From: an uncultured Prevotellaceae bacterium
Lineage (GTDB): Bacteria; Bacteroidota; Bacteroidia; Bacteroidales; Bacteroidaceae
Length of the DNA: 64,000 bases
NCBI GenBank assembly: GCA_902767775.1
Contig: CACXIP010000001.1
Span: 186,001-250,000, forward strand
Reading direction: 5' to 3'
The notes under the pieces are model-generated. The model did not search any database, was not told the origin of the DNA, and saw only the letters and a program-made list of their open reading frames with translations. This document shows positions 8,992-17,102 of the stretch, piece after piece (position 1 is the first letter of the stretch; the number at the start of each line of letters is the position of its first letter). Made by a program: the position numbers and the translations under genes.

Positions 8992-10299
8992 TCAATCCAA
9001 CTCTTCGTCTGCCTCATAGCCTCCCATCTCACGGATGGCATTGCGGAGCATGGTGTGCTGGCGATAAAGATGGTTGACGGCTTCTTCTCCTTGGGTGTAG
9101 TCGTGCATCGGACTCTTGAGGAAGAAACTGAGGAATCGCTGGGTGCCAAATTTTCCAGCGCGAGCTGCCAAATCGATGAGCAGACACAGGTCGAGGCAGA
9201 CAGGGGCTGCCAGAATGGAGTCGCGACAGAGGAAATTGATCTTGATCTGCATGGGATATCCCATCCATCCAAAAATATCAATGTTGTCCCAGCTCTCCTT
9301 GTTGTCGTTGCGGGGAGGATAATAGTTGATGCGAACCTTGTGGTAGTAACCGGTATACAGGTCGGGCTGCTCATCTTCCTTCAGGATAGTCTCAAGAGTG
9401 GAGAGTTTGGACACTTCTTTTGTGCGGAAGTTGTCAGGCTCATCGAGCACCAGTCCGTCTCTGTTGCCGAGGATGTTGGTCGAGAACCATCCGTCGAGTC
9501 CGAGACAGCGTGTGCTGATGATGGGGGCAAAGCCTGATTTAACCAAGGTCTGGCCTGTCTTGAAGTCCTTGCCGGCAATGGGCATATGGGTCTTCTCAGC
9601 CATCTCCCACATGGCGGGGATATCTACGGTGGTGTTGGGGGCTCCCATCACAAAAGGTGCGCCTTCGGCAAGTGCTGCATAAGCATAGCACATAGACGGT
9701 GCCACATGCTCACGGTCGTCGGCCTTCATCGCAGCCTCAAGAGCAGAGAGAGAATAGTGCACGTCCTTGTTGACCGGCACATAAATCTCAGTGGAGGCAG
9801 CCCATAGCACGACAATACGGTCGCAATTGCGGCTCTCACGGAACTGGCGGATGTCTTCGCGAAGGGCTTCCACCATCTCCCAGCGGGTCTTGCAGTCCTT
9901 CACATTGTCTCCGTCAAGACGCTTGGCGTAATTCTTGTCAAAAGCAGCTTTCATAGGAACAATCTGCTCCAGCTCCTCACGGACGGGTTCGATATCACTG
10001 CGCTTGAGGACCTCGGCATATACTGCTGACTGGTAAGCGTTCTGAGGATATACATCCCAGCAACCGAATACGATGTCATCCAGATTGGCTATAGGTACGA
10101 TTTCACTATATTTCAGGTATTTCTTGTCTTCTCCTTTTCCAATCCGAATCCTGTCATACTGTGTCATCGATCCAATTGGCTTTGACAACCCTTTGCGAGC
10201 CATCAGCACACCGGTCATAAAGGTTGTGGCAACAGCACCATTACCTACCACTAGAATTCCTAACTTGCCATTAGCTGGCTTCACATTTGACTGTTCCAT
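8992..10299 (-). CDS. ino1: Myo-inositol-1-phosphate synthase
   Basis: A 435-residue enzyme of the INO1 family. It has the NAD-binding loop LVVGNGAVATTF near the start, KDFKTGQTLVKS (substrate/NAD site) in the middle, and NILGNRDG and GWMGYPMQIKI typical of the family. It converts glucose-6-phosphate to inositol-1-phosphate. In Bacteroidales this feeds synthesis of inositol phospho- and sphingolipids. No lipid-assembly gene is adjacent; instead hisG-hisD-hisC follow at 30 bases, suggesting one transcript. Confidence 0.93.
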   Translation of the reverse strand: MEQSNVKPANGKLGILVVGNGAVATTFMTGVLMARKGLSKPIGSMTQYDRIRIGKGEDKKYLKYSEIVPIANLDDIVFGCWDVYPQNAYQSAVYAEVLKRSDIEPVREELEQIVPMKAAFDKNYAKRLDGDNVKDCKTRWEMVEALREDIRQFRESRNCDRIVVLWAASTEIYVPVNKDVHYSLSALEAAMKADDREHVAPSMCYAYAALAEGAPFVMGAPNTTVDIPAMWEMAEKTHMPIAGKDFKTGQTLVKSGFAPIISTRCLGLDGWFSTNILGNRDGLVLDEPDNFRTKEVSKLSTLETILKEDEQPDLYTGYYHKVRINYYPPRNDNKESWDNIDIFGWMGYPMQIKINFLCRDSILAAPVCLDLCLLIDLAARAGKFGTQRFLSFFLKSPMHDYTQGEEAVNHLYRQHTMLRNAIREMGGYEADEELD

Positions 10300-10453
10300 T
10301 TTCTTTTGATATTTTAGTTGTTTGAAGTTTCAAATCATATCTCACAAGTTTTCCGATGTGGATGCAAAATGTAGCAAAATCCTTGATATATTTTAAAAAA
10401 CGTAAGGAACTTGAATAATAATGCAGCTATTTGTCGGAAAAATAATATCGTTG

Positions 10454-10485
10454 CAAAATTACTCATTTGCAATGACGTAACCAAA
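10454..10485 (-). promoter_or_regulatory. Promoter upstream of inositol-phosphate synthase
   Basis: On the minus strand, TTTG (complement of 10482-10485) and TAATTTTG (complement of 10454-10461) are 20 bases apart, a full match to the Bacteroidota consensus. Transcription would begin near 10447 and give a leader of about 150 bases. A small inverted repeat (TTTGAA-GT-TTCAAA at 10321-10334) lies in that leader. Confidence 0.65.
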
Positions 10486-10532
10486 ATAATCTTTGAAAAA
10501 GTGATGGAAACCTCGGTTTTTGTTGAATAATC

Positions 10533-11027
10533 TTATCGTCCGCCCAAAGTTACGACCTCACAATCTGAGAAACGGGCGCCGTCAATAGTCAGCCGCACAA
10601 GGGTACGCTGCTGTTGCCACCCCTGTATGCCCGCCGCACCAGGATTGATATGTAGCAGGCCAAGTTCGGTATCGTATTGCACCTTGAGGATGTGTGAGTG
10701 TCCGCTGATGAACAGGTGTGGGGGCTTGGCATGAATCTGACGAGAGATGCTGCGGTCATAGTGTCCAGGATATCCACCGATATGCTTCATCAGTACATCG
10801 ACTTCCTCACATCGGAAACGAAGAACCTCGGGATAGAGCAGGCGAAGGTCGCCGCCGTCACAATTGCCGCACACAGCCCGAAACGGACGGAAGGCTGCCA
10901 GACGCTCTGCAAGTTGGGTGGAACAGATGTCGCCGGCATGCCATATCTCATCACAGTTCTCAAAATATTCCAAATAGCGGTCATCCCAATACGAATGGGT
11001 GTCGCTGATGATACCCACACGCTTCAT
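10533..11027 (-). CDS. YfcE-type metallophosphoesterase
   Basis: A 164-residue calcineurin-like phosphoesterase with all metal-binding motifs: ISDTHS at the start, HAGDICS, CGNCDG, and ISGHSH near the C-terminus, followed by INPGAAG. The length and motifs match the small YfcE/MJ0936 family of phosphodiesterases; the natural substrate is unknown. Its ATG overlaps the stop of the cytidylate-kinase-like gene (ATGA), so the two are translationally coupled. Confidence 0.88.
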   Translation of the reverse strand: MKRVGIISDTHSYWDDRYLEYFENCDEIWHAGDICSTQLAERLAAFRPFRAVCGNCDGGDLRLLYPEVLRFRCEEVDVLMKHIGGYPGHYDRSISRQIHAKPPHLFISGHSHILKVQYDTELGLLHINPGAAGIQGWQQQRTLVRLTIDGARFSDCEVVTLGGR

Positions 11028-11665
11028 TTCTCCTCCTCTGTCTTTGCTTTCAATCCGTCTCTGATAAACTGCGCTATCATTTCAGCCGTGCCTTCAAGGC
11101 CAAGAACAGAAGAATTGATACACAAATCGTATGACTGACTGTGCCCCCACTTCTTTCCTGTGTAATAGTTGTAATAGGAAGAACGGCTGTCTTCCTCACG
11201 GGTGATGATTTTCCGTGCAGTCTCCTCATCGCATTCATGACGGTTGGATACCTGACGGATGCGGTCGGATAAGTCGGCCGTTACAAATATGTTGAACGTA
11301 TTGGGATAATCACGAAGGATATAATCCGCACAGCGGCCAACAAACACACAACTCCCGGCGTCAGCAGCTTTCTTGATTGCCTCCGACTGAAACTGGAAAA
11401 GGCTTTCCTGCGAGAATCTGTTGGGGTAGAAGTTGTTGTCGCTCACATGTTGGGCGTGCATGTGGAACAAAGACTTGAAAAAACGCCAGTGCTCATCGTG
11501 CTGCTCGAAAAACTGCTCACTGAAACCGCTTTCCTTAGCTGCCAAGTTGAGAAGTTCCTTGTCATAAAACGAACAACTAAAGATTTCCGCAAGACGTTTG
11601 GCAATGACACGTCCGCCACTGCCTAACTGGCGGCCAACGATGATGATGATTTTCTGGTCAGTCAT
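11024..11665 (-). CDS. Cytidylate kinase-like protein
   Basis: A 213-residue P-loop kinase of the cytidylate-kinase-like family. It opens with IIIIVGRQLGSGGRVIAKRLAE (Walker A GxxGSGG) and later has GRCADYILRDYPN. It is related to Cmk, but this subfamily is usually a second copy beside the essential cmk and its substrate is not settled. It overlaps the upstream MATE gene by 8 bases and the downstream phosphoesterase by 4. Confidence 0.8.
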   Translation of the reverse strand: MTDQKIIIIVGRQLGSGGRVIAKRLAEIFSCSFYDKELLNLAAKESGFSEQFFEQHDEHWRFFKSLFHMHAQHVSDNNFYPNRFSQESLFQFQSEAIKKAADAGSCVFVGRCADYILRDYPNTFNIFVTADLSDRIRQVSNRHECDEETARKIITREEDSRSSYYNYYTGKKWGHSQSYDLCINSSVLGLEGTAEMIAQFIRDGLKAKTEEEK

Positions 11666-13025
11666 GATTTGAAAGTTGGGGTTGTGATTTGAATTTGTGC
11701 ATATACCTCACCATGATGATGGCGGTCACTACAAATGCGATGAAGTCTGATATGGGGAAAGACAGCCACACTCCTTCAAGGCCGATGAACGGTGGCAGGA
11801 TGAGTAGGACAGGAAGCAGGAAGAGCAACTGCCTCGACAAAGAGAGAAAGATGCTCACCTTCGCTTTTCCAATGCTTTGGAAGAAATTGGTAATGACCAT
11901 CTGCATACCGACAACGGGGAGAGTGAGGTTGGCTATCCTCAGACCATGTTCCGCCAAACTGATGAGGGTGGAATCGGATGTGAACAGACGAGCGCAAAAG
12001 TAAGGCATGAACTCGCTGACCACCCACCCCAAAGTGGTCATGAAAGTGGCGGCTATCATGGCGTAGCGAAGCACCTTCATCAGACGGTCGTAGTGCATGG
12101 CTCCATAGTTGTAGCCGGCTATAGGCTGCATGCCTTGGTTGATGCCGAATACCACCATGAAGAATAGAAATGACACCCGGTTGACAATGCCATAAGCACC
12201 AACAGCCAGGTCACCACCATAAAGGCTAAGGCTTTTGTTGACGATGATGACTATCATGCATGCCGTCACATTCATGAAGAATGGAGATGCACCAATCCCT
12301 ACTATACGTTTCACGAGATTGGACTTGAGTCGGTAGATACCTCGCTCAAAATGGATAATCTCGTTTTTGTTGCTGAACATCTTGCATTGCCAACAGAGTG
12401 CGGTGAACTGCGCCAGGACGGTGGCGATAGCTGCACCGCGGATTCCCATGTTGAAGACAAAGATGAACAATGGGTCAAGAACAGTGTTGAGAACTACGGT
12501 GAACACTGTAGCCGCCATTGCCATGCGGGGTTTGCTGGCTGACCTCAGCAGAGCATTCATGCCGAAATACAGATGCGTGAACACATTGCCCAAGAGAATA
12601 ATCATCATATACTCGCGGGCGTAGGGCAAAGTGAGTTCGCTGGCTCCGAAAAAAAGCAGGATAGGGTCAAGAAACGTAAGTGTAATGGCGGCGAAAATGA
12701 TGCCTATCATGATGTTCAGCGTCACACAGTTGCCAAAGACATTGATGGCAGTGGCATAATCCTTTTGTCCAAGCCTAACAGAAATGAGGGTGGAGGAACC
12801 CACGCCGACAGCTGCTCCAAATGCCGCAGAAAGATTCATAAACGGGAACGTAATGGCAAGGCCTGATATGGCAAGGGCACCGACTCCCTGTCCAATAAAG
12901 ATGCTGTCCACCATGTTGTAAAGTGAAGATGCCGTCATGGCAACAATGGCGGGTAGTGCATACTGCATCAGCAGGCGTCCTACAGGTTTGGTTCCCAACT
13001 CCAATGTGGCTTTCTTGTTATCCAT
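11658..13025 (-). CDS. MATE family efflux transporter
   Basis: About 455 residues from the ATG at 13025, with roughly 12 hydrophobic helices in two similar halves, as in MATE/NorM exporters. The opening LELGTKPVGRLLMQYALPAIVAM and internal PIAGYNYGA are family-typical. It should export organic cations or drugs using Na+ or H+. A TTG start further upstream would fall inside the -7 box TAATTTTG (complement of 13056-13063) and is rejected. It heads a coupled three-gene unit with the cytidylate-kinase-like and phosphoesterase genes. Confidence 0.92.
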   Translation of the reverse strand: MDNKKATLELGTKPVGRLLMQYALPAIVAMTASSLYNMVDSIFIGQGVGALAISGLAITFPFMNLSAAFGAAVGVGSSTLISVRLGQKDYATAINVFGNCVTLNIMIGIIFAAITLTFLDPILLFFGASELTLPYAREYMMIILLGNVFTHLYFGMNALLRSASKPRMAMAATVFTVVLNTVLDPLFIFVFNMGIRGAAIATVLAQFTALCWQCKMFSNKNEIIHFERGIYRLKSNLVKRIVGIGASPFFMNVTACMIVIIVNKSLSLYGGDLAVGAYGIVNRVSFLFFMVVFGINQGMQPIAGYNYGAMHYDRLMKVLRYAMIAATFMTTLGWVVSEFMPYFCARLFTSDSTLISLAEHGLRIANLTLPVVGMQMVITNFFQSIGKAKVSIFLSLSRQLLFLLPVLLILPPFIGLEGVWLSFPISDFIAFVVTAIIMVRYMHKFKSQPQLSNHD

Positions 13026-13138
13026 CCTATCCACGTTTACAATTGTTTCAATTTGCAAAATTACGATTTATTTCCACATTTTTGCTATGATGTCAGCACA
13101 TTTTTAACGGTCAAGGCAAGGATATCTGATTTTTTATT

Positions 13139-13146
13139 TAAATTTG
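13139..13146 (+). promoter_or_regulatory. -7 box of the S8 protease gene
   Basis: TAAATTTG fits TAnnTTTG and lies 31 bases upstream of the protease ATG. No good TTTG is seen at -33. Confidence 0.45.
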
Positions 13147-13177
13147 CAGCAAATCTTACAAATACTTACCATTACCT

Positions 13178-14608
13178 ATGATGAAAAGCAGAAAATCAAT
13201 TTCATTTCTCTTTCTTGTTGTCTTCCTGTTGGCCCCAATGCTGACGATGGCAAAGGCTCCGTTCACCCAACAACCCTCCAAAATAGAATTCCCTGGCGGT
13301 AAAACATACTTGTACAGATTGTCGTTGACCGACAAGCGAGGCACTCCCTACAGCCTGGACAAGCCACAGGAATATCTGTCACAAAAGGCTATTGAACGTA
13401 GAAAACGCCAAGGTTTGCAAGTCGACTCCACCGATTTGCCGCTCCCGCCAACATATCTCCAGCGTATTGGTGCCATGAAGGGTGTGGAAGTGGTTTGCAA
13501 GAGCAAGTGGAACAAGACTGTCGTCGTAAGGGTTTCCGACCCATCACTTATTACCCCGCTGCTGTCGCTGTCTTTTGTCAGTGATGCCCGGTTGGTGTTC
13601 ACCGCACCAGACTCAATCAAGCCATCCGAGCGCACTCTCTTTCACAAGGAATTGGAGAAATGGGAGGGAACCGATGACGAAGAGTATGGTAAAGCCTCAC
13701 AGAATATCAAGATGATTAATGGCCATCGCCTTCATCAACTTGGATACAAGGGAAATGGTATTACCATCGCTGTTTTTGACGGCGGATTCATGAACGCAGA
13801 CCGTATTCCAGCCATGGAAAATGTGAAAATATTGGGAACAAGGGATTTTGTGGCTTTCAAGTCGCCTGACATCTATCAGGAGAATGACCATGGCACAAAG
13901 GTGCTGTCGACCATGGCTCTGGACATTCCCGGCATCTTCGTAGGAACTGCGCCCGATGCCAGCTATTGGCTGATCAGGGCTGAGGACACCACAACGGAGA
14001 GCCTGGCTGAGGAGGATTATTGGACCGCCGCCGCAGAATTCGCTGACTCTTTGGGAGTGGATATCATCAGTAGTTCACTGGGATACATCAAATTTGACGA
14101 TACGGCAACCAACCACAAATACACCGAACTTGACGGTAAGCAAGCGCAGATTTCAAAAACAGCCTCAAGGTTGGCATCCAAAGGCATCATCCATATCAAC
14201 AGTGCAGGAAACGAGGGACTGGGCACATGGAAGAAAATCGGTTTCCCTGCCGATGCCAGCGATATCCTTGCGGTGGGAGCCGTCAACCCTTCAAAAGTCA
14301 ATGCGTCGTTCTCATCTGTCGGACCATCGGAGGATGGGAGGGTGAAACCCGACATCATGTCTCTGGGAAGTCCCGCTGCAGTGGTGAGCGGAAGAGGAGC
14401 CATAGTCAGCGACATGGGCACTTCATTTGCTGCTCCTATCATTTCCGGCATGGTGGCATGCCTATGGCAATCTGCTCCCAAGGCTACCGCATACGAGGTG
14501 ATGGATGCCATCCGCAGAAGTGGCGACATCTATGAGACCCCCAACAATGTATTTGGTTATGGCATCCCTGACTTTGAGAAAGCATATTTTATGCTGAGAA
14601 ACCGATAG
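13178..14608 (+). CDS. Secreted subtilisin-like (S8) serine protease
   Basis: A 476-residue protein with a signal peptide (residues 1-25). Residues 35-145 form the N-terminal region common in Bacteroidota S8 proteases (SLTDKRGTPYSLDKPQEYLSQKAIERR). The catalytic triad is D201 (IAVFDGGF), H238 (NDHGTKV) and S416 (GTSFAAP), with N345 of SAGNEG as the oxyanion residue, so it should be active. It ends shortly after the catalytic domain with no type IX sorting domain, suggesting a periplasmic or Sec-secreted enzyme. xseA follows 21 bases downstream. Confidence 0.92.
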   Translation: MMKSRKSISFLFLVVFLLAPMLTMAKAPFTQQPSKIEFPGGKTYLYRLSLTDKRGTPYSLDKPQEYLSQKAIERRKRQGLQVDSTDLPLPPTYLQRIGAMKGVEVVCKSKWNKTVVVRVSDPSLITPLLSLSFVSDARLVFTAPDSIKPSERTLFHKELEKWEGTDDEEYGKASQNIKMINGHRLHQLGYKGNGITIAVFDGGFMNADRIPAMENVKILGTRDFVAFKSPDIYQENDHGTKVLSTMALDIPGIFVGTAPDASYWLIRAEDTTTESLAEEDYWTAAAEFADSLGVDIISSSLGYIKFDDTATNHKYTELDGKQAQISKTASRLASKGIIHINSAGNEGLGTWKKIGFPADASDILAVGAVNPSKVNASFSSVGPSEDGRVKPDIMSLGSPAAVVSGRGAIVSDMGTSFAAPIISGMVACLWQSAPKATAYEVMDAIRRSGDIYETPNNVFGYGIPDFEKAYFMLRNR

Positions 14609-14629
14609 TTGCACAGGCAATATTAAGGT

Positions 14630-15928
14630 ATGAAGGAAGACAAGCTGTCGTTGCTTGAACTCAATCTGCTCGTGCGCGAGTTGATTGAAACAAAAATGCC
14701 CAATGAATATTGGGTGGAGGCTGAGATTGGTGACCTTCACGAAGTGGGGGGGAACTGCTATATGGAATTGATTGAAAAAGATGAGCGGACGAATACACCG
14801 GTTGCCAAGGCTTCAGCCAAATGTTGGCGCTCAAGGTGGGCTTTGGTGAAAGCGCATTTCCTACGTGAAACCGGCAAGAACATGGAAAGAGGAATGAAAG
14901 TGCTGCTCAAGGTGTGTGCGCAGTTTCATGAGAACTATGGATTCTCTTGGATTGTCAACGATGTCGACCCCACCTTTACTATGGGTGACATGGCCTTGAA
15001 AAGGCAACGCATCATTTCCAAACTTAAAGAGGAAGGTGTTTTTGATGCCAACCGTGAGCTGTCAATGCCGCTTTTTACTCAGCGCATTGCCGTCATCTCA
15101 AGTGCTGGGGCAGCTGGATATGGCGATTTTTGCAACCATCTTGCAGACAATGAATTCGGCTACACTTTCCGTACCAGGCTTTTCCCCGCCATCATGCAAG
15201 GTGAGGGGGTGGAGCAGAGTGTGATTGGTGCGCTCAACAAAGTGTTTGAGCAACTGGATGGTTTTGATTGTGTGGTCATCGCAAGGGGTGGGGGAGCCAC
15301 CAGCGACCTATCTGGATTTGATGCGCTTGACTTGGCACGCAATGTAGCCAACTTCCCATTGCCGGTCATCACGGCCATCGGTCACGACCGCGACGAGAGC
15401 GTCCTCGACATGGTCGCCAACGTCAGGGTAAAGACACCGACGGCAGCAGCGGCATTTCTCATCGACAGGTTGCACCAACTGGACGAAACCATCAACAATT
15501 TCAAGGAGCGGTTGACAAGAGTGGCTGTCGCTGTGATGCAGCAAGAGCAATTGCGGGTTAACCATCTTTCCATGCGGATTCCCGCACTGTTTGCTGTGGT
15601 GAAAACAAGGCAAGGTGCAAAACTCGACGCTCTCGCCAGTAGGGCAAGGGTCGCAGCGCTGTCCAGAACAGAGCGGGCTGGTGTTGTGCTGGAGCGCATT
15701 GCCCTGCGCATTCCAACAGCAGTAAGGCAGAAAATATCTAATGAGCGCCATCGTTTGGATATCATCTCACATAGGATGGCGGCGGTCGACCCCCAGAGAA
15801 TATTGGACATGGGATTCAGCATCACCATGCATGAAGGCAAAGTGGTCAGAAGCACCGACCAATTGGCATCGGGAGATACTATAGAAACACGATTGAAAAA
15901 CGGGAAGGTTGAATCTGTTGTAAAATGA
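14630..15928 (+). CDS. xseA: Exodeoxyribonuclease VII large subunit
   Basis: 432 residues, the normal XseA length. The N-terminal OB-fold (residues about 5-100) is followed by the catalytic core with PLFTQRIAVISSAGAAGYGDF and VVIARGGGATSDLSGFDAL and the HDRDESVLD motif. It degrades single-stranded DNA to oligonucleotides together with XseB. No xseB lies beside it: the next 107 bases hold only the butyrate kinase promoter, and the protease gene is upstream. Confidence 0.95.
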   Translation: MKEDKLSLLELNLLVRELIETKMPNEYWVEAEIGDLHEVGGNCYMELIEKDERTNTPVAKASAKCWRSRWALVKAHFLRETGKNMERGMKVLLKVCAQFHENYGFSWIVNDVDPTFTMGDMALKRQRIISKLKEEGVFDANRELSMPLFTQRIAVISSAGAAGYGDFCNHLADNEFGYTFRTRLFPAIMQGEGVEQSVIGALNKVFEQLDGFDCVVIARGGGATSDLSGFDALDLARNVANFPLPVITAIGHDRDESVLDMVANVRVKTPTAAAAFLIDRLHQLDETINNFKERLTRVAVAVMQQEQLRVNHLSMRIPALFAVVKTRQGAKLDALASRARVAALSRTERAGVVLERIALRIPTAVRQKISNERHRLDIISHRMAAVDPQRILDMGFSITMHEGKVVRSTDQLASGDTIETRLKNGKVESVVK

Positions 15929-15946
15929 AAAATAATCCCTCAGATA

Positions 15947-15978
15947 TTTGGCTGGTATGGGATATTTTTATATTTTTG
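15947..15978 (+). promoter_or_regulatory. Promoter of the butyrate kinase gene
   Basis: TTTG at 15947-15950 and TATTTTTG at 15971-15978 are 20 bases apart. It lies after xseA and shows that the kinase is transcribed on its own, with a leader of about 50 bases. Confidence 0.7.
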
Positions 15979-16035
15979 CATTAATAATTCAAACTAGATT
16001 TCTGTAAAACACAAATTGTTGACCTAAATTTTGAA

Positions 16036-17100
16036 ATGATGAAAATACTAGCCATCAATCCCGGTATGATTTCCACAAAAGTGGGGGTTTTTATTGATGA
16101 GGACATCAAAATGCATGCATGCATCAATCACCCGTTTGAGGAATTATGTCAATATCCCTTCATTATGGATGAGTTTGACTACAGAAAAGAAAAACTGATA
16201 GAAGAACTTCAAAGACAGGGATATGGAATGGATTTCGATGTCGTGGTAGGACGAGGCGGATTGGTGAAACCTATTGAGAGCGGAGTTTATGAACTCAACG
16301 AGAAGGTGATAGAGGATACCCTGCATCCCCGACTGCATCACGCATGCAACCTTGGGTCACTCATCGCCCTCAGCATCGCCAAGGAGATACCGGGGTGCAG
16401 GGCTTTTACAGTAGACCCAGGTGTGGTGGATGAATTGGAGGATGTGGCACGTATCACTGGTTTGCCCGAAATGCCTCACCAAACTATCTGGCACGCACTC
16501 AACCAGCGTGAGATAGCCAAGCGCTATTGCAAAGAACATGGTGTGAAATATGAGGAGCAGGACCTTATCGTGTGCCATCTGGGAAGCGGGATATCATTTG
16601 CAATGCACCACCATGGGCGAGCTATAGCATGCAGCGATGCCCTCAGCGGTGACGGACCATTCAGTCCGTCAAGAGCAGGTACTCTGCCGTCTGTCCAACT
16701 TATCCAGCTCTGCTACAGCGGAAAATACACGGAAAAGGAAATGCTGAGGAAGGTTAACGGACACAGTGGACTGACAGCCCATTTAGGCACCAACGATGTC
16801 AGGGTGGTGGAGCAGCGTATCAAGGACGGAGACGAGCATGCCAAACTCATCCTTGATGCAATGATTTACCAGGTTGCAAGATATTTGGCTTCTCTTGCAC
16901 CTGCTACCAATGGGCATGTGGATGCCGTTATCCTCACCGGAGCGATGTCACAGAGCAAATATGTGAGTGAGGGCTTGATTCGCAGACTTGAATACCTTGC
17001 ACCCATATTTGTCTATCCTGGTGAAGATGAGCTTACAGCCCTGGCACACAATGTATACAGGGCTTTGACTGGACAGCAGGAGATAAAGGTTTACGAATAA
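16036..17100 (+). CDS. buk: Butyrate (branched-chain acid) kinase
   Basis: 354 residues of the ASKHA acetokinase family. The start ILAINPGMISTKVGVF, VVGRGGLVKPIESGVYEL and HLGSGISFAMHHHGRA identify the butyrate/branched-chain fatty acid kinase subgroup rather than acetate kinase. It interconverts acyl-phosphate + ADP and the free acid + ATP. Its usual partner, phosphotransbutyrylase (ptb), is absent from the window, so the acyl-phosphate must come from elsewhere. It has its own promoter and ends two bases before the convergent membrane-protein gene. Confidence 0.9.
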   Translation: MMKILAINPGMISTKVGVFIDEDIKMHACINHPFEELCQYPFIMDEFDYRKEKLIEELQRQGYGMDFDVVVGRGGLVKPIESGVYELNEKVIEDTLHPRLHHACNLGSLIALSIAKEIPGCRAFTVDPGVVDELEDVARITGLPEMPHQTIWHALNQREIAKRYCKEHGVKYEEQDLIVCHLGSGISFAMHHHGRAIACSDALSGDGPFSPSRAGTLPSVQLIQLCYSGKYTEKEMLRKVNGHSGLTAHLGTNDVRVVEQRIKDGDEHAKLILDAMIYQVARYLASLAPATNGHVDAVILTGAMSQSKYVSEGLIRRLEYLAPIFVYPGEDELTALAHNVYRALTGQQEIKVYE

Positions 17101-17102
17101 GG

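Noticed and set aside
10321-10334. Inverted repeat TTTGAA-GT-TTCAAA before ino1 as an operator
   Set aside because: Short, AT-rich and in the leader, away from the promoter; could be chance.
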